Assembly (NCBI RefSeq): GCF_007830545.1
Contig: NZ_VLLF01000001.1
Coordinates: forward strand, 868,001 to 932,000
Direction: 5' to 3'
Origin: Roseibium hamelinense
GTDB taxonomy: Bacteria > Pseudomonadota > Alphaproteobacteria > Rhizobiales > Stappiaceae
DNA: 64,000 nt
The notes under the pieces were generated by a model. The model ran no database searches, was not told the origin of the DNA, and was given only the letters and a program-made list of their open reading frames with translations. The translations under genes and the position numbers were made by a program. Below are positions 59,001 to 64,000 of this stretch, piece by piece (the first letter of the stretch is position 1; the number at the start of each line of letters is the position of its first letter).

Positions 59001-62000
59001 GGAGCCTGTCGGAAGAGGTCGGCGGGGCCGCAAGCTTGTTGTCGGAGGAAACCGGGCTGTTTTCCGACGAAGTGATGAATTTTCTCGACGGCCTCGGCCG
59101 TTCGGAAGTGCGCGAAAGCATCGAGCGGCACAAGGTCAACCTTCAGGCAGTTATTGCAGACAACGTCACGCAATATTCCGTGACCATCAGCGAAATGACC
59201 CCGGCTGCGGTTCTGGCGACGGGCGCAAAGCTGCCGGCCGCCGGCGCGCGGGTCACCTGCGACATTCCGGGGCTTGGCGCCGTGCGTGGCCGCGTTGCCG
59301 ATATCACCGGCGACAAGGTGTCCATCCAGCTCCCGCTCGACACCGCATCGGTCGAAAAAACCGCGCATTTCCTGAAAGTGGCCTGACAGGAGCGCATTGG
59401 AAGCGCGGGCCGCCGTTTGTTGACTTCGAAGACCGGACACATGGCGGCGGAACCCGGGCAGCAGCAGCGGATGCCTGGGTGCGAGGGCGCGGCTGAGGAC
59501 CGGCGGTCATCGGGCTCGGCCAACGGATAAAAAAGCGGCTACGCCCCGCCTTGCGGCAAAGCGACTTTTATGGCTTTGCAACCTGTACGGATCCTGCCAA
59601 ACATGACGAATGGACGGCCTTTATAACCAAAAAATTAATTGGTTGTTCAAAATCTGTACGGAAAGTGGTTTATTCTTTGGGAGAGCGCGGTCACTTCCAA
59701 GTTCTGAACAAGGATATATTTGCTCTATGCTGGAGTACATCCGGAGGTCAACGCAGCGGAAGTTTCTCGTATTAATGTTCGCAACGTTGATAGCCGTGAA
59801 CGGACCGCTGCTGCTGACGTTTTTCGTGGTTACGAAAAACACCATGCAACGCGAGATGATCGCGAAGAAGGAAATCGTTCTCAACGCCAACGCAAAAGCC
59901 TTCAGCAAACTCCTATGGGATTACGACTACGAAAACCTGGAAAAATGGACCACAGCGCTCGCCACCGAACGTGACGTCTTCAGTGTTGAAGTGTTTGACG
60001 ACAAGGGCAAGCGCGTTGCCTTCGCCTCCAATGATGAGGGCCGCCCTCGCGGAACCGAAACCGAAGAAACGCTGCTGTCGAAGGAAATCATCCACCAGGT
60101 AGACGACACCACCTACAGTGTCGGTGCAATCAACATCCGGTTTATCTCCGACCGCATCCGCAGTGCGGCGGTCGAACAGGTTGCCTACCCGGTCATTTTG
60201 TTTGTGGTGTCGACCTTTTCTGTGCTGGTCGCCGCGCTTCTGGCAAACCGGTTCATGATCACCCGGCCGCTAAACCGCTTGAATGACGCGATTGAGACGA
60301 CCCACCGGTCCGGGAGCCGGAAAAAGGTCGAATGGTCGTCTTCCGATGAACTCGGCCGCGTCAGCGATGCGTTTAATGAAATGCAGGACAGCCTGGACAA
60401 GGATGAAGAGAAGCTTAGGAAAGCAAACAAGCGTCTGGCGTTTTTGTATCACAACACCCCGGTCATGCTTTACTCCATCGACATCGAAGACCGGATCGTG
60501 AATGTGTCGGACTACTGGCTCGATGCCACTGGATATCAACGGGACACCGTTTTAGGCCGCAAGTTTTCTGATTTTATCTGCCAGGATTGCGTTGAGGACT
60601 ATCTCGCCAACCGCAGGCTTCTGGTGACGGGACAACATGAAACTCTCGAATTTACCTCCGTGTTTTTGAAGTCGGACGGAACACGTCTTGATGTTCTGAT
60701 CACCGAAATCAGGGATTTCGACAAGAGCTCGACCGGGCGTCAATCGCTGTCCGTTATGACGGACATCTGCAATTTGAAAGCGGCCGAGGCAAAAATTCTC
60801 CATCAGGCGCGGACCGATTTCCTGACCGGCCTGCTCAACAGGCAAGGGTTTACCCACCGGCTGAACGAGGCCATCTACGCCTCTGCCGGAACACATGATG
60901 TCGCCGTCCTTTTCTTTGACCTGGACAAGTTCAAATGGGTCAACGACAACCTTGGTCACTTCGCGGGCGACCAGGTGCTGCTTCTGGTGACACAAAAAGT
61001 CTCTGAGCTTTTGCAGCCGAGCGACTGCTTCGGACGGTTCGGCGGCGACGAATTCGCCATCATGCTCACCGGAGAGCACGCCAAAACACGCGCCGTTGAG
61101 CTGGCGATCGAGATCAACCAGGCGCTCCGGCAGCCGATCAATATCATCGGCCGGCAAGTGCAAATCTCCGCAAGCATCGGGATCTCCTATTACCCGGAAA
61201 ACGCCGCATCTGCGGAGGATCTGCTCAAGACATCGGATGTCGCCATGTACCGGCAAAAAAGCAGTGGCCGGAACGGACACTGCGTTTTCGACGTGCAATT
61301 CGGCCAGGAAGCCGCGCGGCAGCTTGAAATCCGGGAAACGATTTCCGAGGCCCTCGAGCACGACTGGTTCGAATTGTATTTCCAGCCGATCGTCAATCTG
61401 AAAAGCCGGTCGACCGTGGGTTTTGAAGGCCTGCTGCGCCTGATCCATCCCGAGCAGGGTGTTTTGCCGCCGCTGGAATACATTCAGGTGGCCGAACAGA
61501 CCGGCAGCATTCTGGAGATCGGCGACAAGGTGCTGGAGCTCGGCATGCAGGCCCTGCAAAAACTGGAAGCCGACCCCGATTGGCGCGACAGCTACGTTGC
61601 GCTCAACCTGTCCGCCGCCCAGTTTCTGCCGGAGCTTCCGGACATCCTGGCCAGCAACCTGTCGGCCTACTCCGTTTCCGGCAAACGTCTGGTGCTTGAG
61701 ATCACCGAAACCACGTTGATGCAGAGCAACCTGGATCTCGACAAACTGATTGCGCGGATCAAGGGCCTGGGCTGCGCCCTCGCGCTTGACGATTTCGGCA
61801 CCGGCTTTTCGTCGCTCAGCTACATGAACCGCTTTGATGTCGATGTTGTTAAGATCGATCAGTCGTTCACCCGGGGCCTTGGGACCACGTCCCTTGGCGC
61901 TCCGTCCAACAAGACGGCCCCCTTTATCGAGGCCATCGTGGGTCTTTCACAAAAACTTGCTCTCACTGTGATTGCAGAGGGCATCGAGACAGAGGATCAA

Positions 62001-64000
62001 CTTCAGTGCCTGATCGACCGGGATGTGACTTACGGTCAGGGCTATCTGTTCGGGAAGCCGAAACCGCTCGACCATTACCTTCGCGGATCACAGGAAGACA
62101 GGTCGGCGGTGATTTCCTTCCCCGCGTTGCCGGAGCCGAAGGTGCAGCAGTCTTGAACTCATTGTCACGACGGGAAAACCAATGCGACCAGTGACACGAC
62201 GATCTTTGCTCGCGGGCATGGCCGCCCTGTCCTCCATGCCGCTTGTCCTGTCGTCCCGCGCAGATGCGGATCCCGCCGGCCTGAACGTGATGACTGAGGA
62301 ATACCCGCCGTTCAACTTCACCCAGGCGGGCGAGCTGAAGGGCGTCAGCGTCGACATTGTGGAGGAGATGTTCGCGCGTGCCGGCACCGGCCACACCCGG
62401 GCCGATATCGCGGTGCTGCCCTGGGCACGCGGTTACAATCTCACCCTGCAACGGCCCGGCCATGCGCTGTTTTCAACCACCCGCACCGCAGACCGGGAAA
62501 CCCTGTTCAAATGGGTCGGGCCGTTCGTGCCAACGGTGGTCGGCCTGACGGCAAAGAAAAGCCGGGAGCTTAACATCAAGACGGTGCAGGACCTGCACCC
62601 CCTGCGGATCGGGGTCGTCAAGGACGATGTCGGGCAACTGCTGTTGCGCGCGCGCGGCGTCCCGGAGGAGCGCATCGAGGCGGTCCTGTCGAACGATCAG
62701 AACTTCCGAAAACTGATTTCAGGCCGGGTGGACGCGATCTCCTATGAGACGACGGTGACGCGCTGGGGACTTGAGGACTCCGGGGTTCCGGTCGAAGATT
62801 ACGAGACAATTTTTGAGCTGGACCGCGGGCACCTTTATCTGGCGCTGCATCACGAAACCCCCGACGCCATCGTCAGCCAGCTGCAATCGGCCTTTGATGA
62901 CATGGTCTCCGACGGCACGCATGGCCGGATCCTGGCACAATACGGGATCGGGCTTTAGGCGGGTCCGCTTCCCCAAACAGCTCCGGCGATCTGCAATACC
63001 TGTGGGCCATGCCCCTTCCCGGAGGGTCCAGGCGCAGTCCGGGCGACGCTTCATGTGCAAGGCGGCTGTTCCCGGCCCACCTCTCACCCCACCAAGAGCG
63101 TCACCCCCGCCTTGTGCGGGGGTCCACTCCAGTCCGGCGCCAAACAGCATGGCCGCGCTTAGGGCGACAGTGCGGGGTGGATCCCAGCTCAAGGCCGGGA
63201 TTGTTTGCGATCTGCTGTGTATCGGTGAGGGCCGTCATCCTCGGGCTTGACCCGAGGATCCAGTCCGTTTCCTCGCCCCACGCAGGGCTGATCGAATGGA
63301 CCGCGCACGGTATGGATCCCGGATCAAGTGCGGGATGACAGCGGAGCGTGTGGCGGGCAGTCGGAGAAGCGAGAGCCCACTTTTGCTTTGTTCCGCCCAT
63401 GAGCGTGTAACAAACCCTTGGCCTCACCACAGTCATCCCGGCCAAGCGCAGCGTGAGCCGGGACCTGAGAGCCAAAAGTATCTCCCGCTCAAGAAACGAC
63501 CAACGCACAAGCCTGGTCTCCCCAATCCCGGATTTCCGCCTCCGTTGCGTCCGGGATGACAAATTGTGATGGTTTGGCACGGCTTCTCCCCGCGCTCCGT
63601 CATCCTCGGGCTTGACCCGAGGATCCAGTCCGTTTCCTCGCCCCACGCAGGGCTGATCGAATGGACCACTCACGGCATGGATCCCGCATCACGTGCGGGA
63701 TGACATCCGAGGGTGTGGGGGGACGATGCCTCTCCCGGCCGCTCCGGGAACGAGAGGACAACCGACCATATCCGGCGCCAAGAATGTTGATTGGGGAAAG
63801 GCTATAGCTTCCCTTCAGCCGTCATCCTCGGGCTTGGCCCGAGGATCCATTCCGTTTCATCGCCCCACGCAAGACTGATCGAATGGATCGCTCACGGCAT
63901 GGATCCCGCATCAAGTGCGGGATGACGCCTGAGGGTGTGGGGGACGATGCCTCTCCTGGCCGTTCCGGGAACGAGAGGACAACCGACCATATCCGGCGCG

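Overview
The window reads as chromosomal DNA of a GC-rich alphaproteobacterium of the Hyphomicrobiales (Rhizobiales). The best guess is a marine Stappiaceae member (Roseibium/Labrenzia/Stappia type). This rests on a MucR/Ros zinc-finger regulator, the small alphaproteobacterial families DUF1491, DUF5330 and DUF6456, a DnaA-domain-IV-like regulator and a seven-gene Mrp antiporter operon. The genus is inference; no rRNA or tRNA gene was seen.

Layout. 1-2.9 kb: a partial secreted alpha/beta hydrolase, a eukaryotic-like protein with two F-box-like helices and a C-terminal CaaX box (the most unusual gene here), and a Spy/CpxP-like periplasmic protein. 3.1-6.1 kb: a translationally coupled set of a degenerate histidine kinase, a peptidoglycan-binding-domain protein and DUF1491. 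6.4-9.8 kb: DUF5330, sufE, a DnaA-IV-like/DUF6456 regulator pair and mucR. 10.1-16.1 kb: mrpABCDEFG on the minus strand. 16.5-25 kb: a PAS/degenerate-GGDEF protein, msrB, two transporters, a solute-binding protein, a large RTX protein and a membrane protein.

25.1-29.0 kb is a vitamin B12 uptake operon on the minus strand, headed by a clear cobalamin riboswitch: leader ORF, unknown 125-aa protein, DUF1636, ATPase, binding protein, permease. 29.3-46.2 kb is mixed housekeeping and stress content: oligopeptidase B, an orphan peptide-type binding protein, two c-type cytochromes, Fe/Mn superoxide dismutase, a thermonuclease-like protein, DUF3299, an MFS transporter, a branched-chain-type aminotransferase, a VOC protein, a haloacid dehalogenase, an outer-membrane barrel protein, and a tandem DUF2975 pair with a small HTH regulator.

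46.4-62.9 kb is dense in signalling genes, many linked to cyclic di-GMP: a PilZ protein, a large HD-GYP-like protein, a soluble multi-PAS chemoreceptor, an EAL-domain remnant, a LOV histidine kinase / receiver / MCP-PilZ operon (a likely blue-light pathway) and a GGDEF-EAL protein followed by a Tat-exported solute-binding protein. The last kilobase holds no credible gene and carries three 106-bp palindromic intergenic repeats, two of them followed by a 69-bp companion repeat.

Start codons were chosen from ribosome binding sites and protein alignment logic by eye. Family names come from recognition of motifs, not from database searches.
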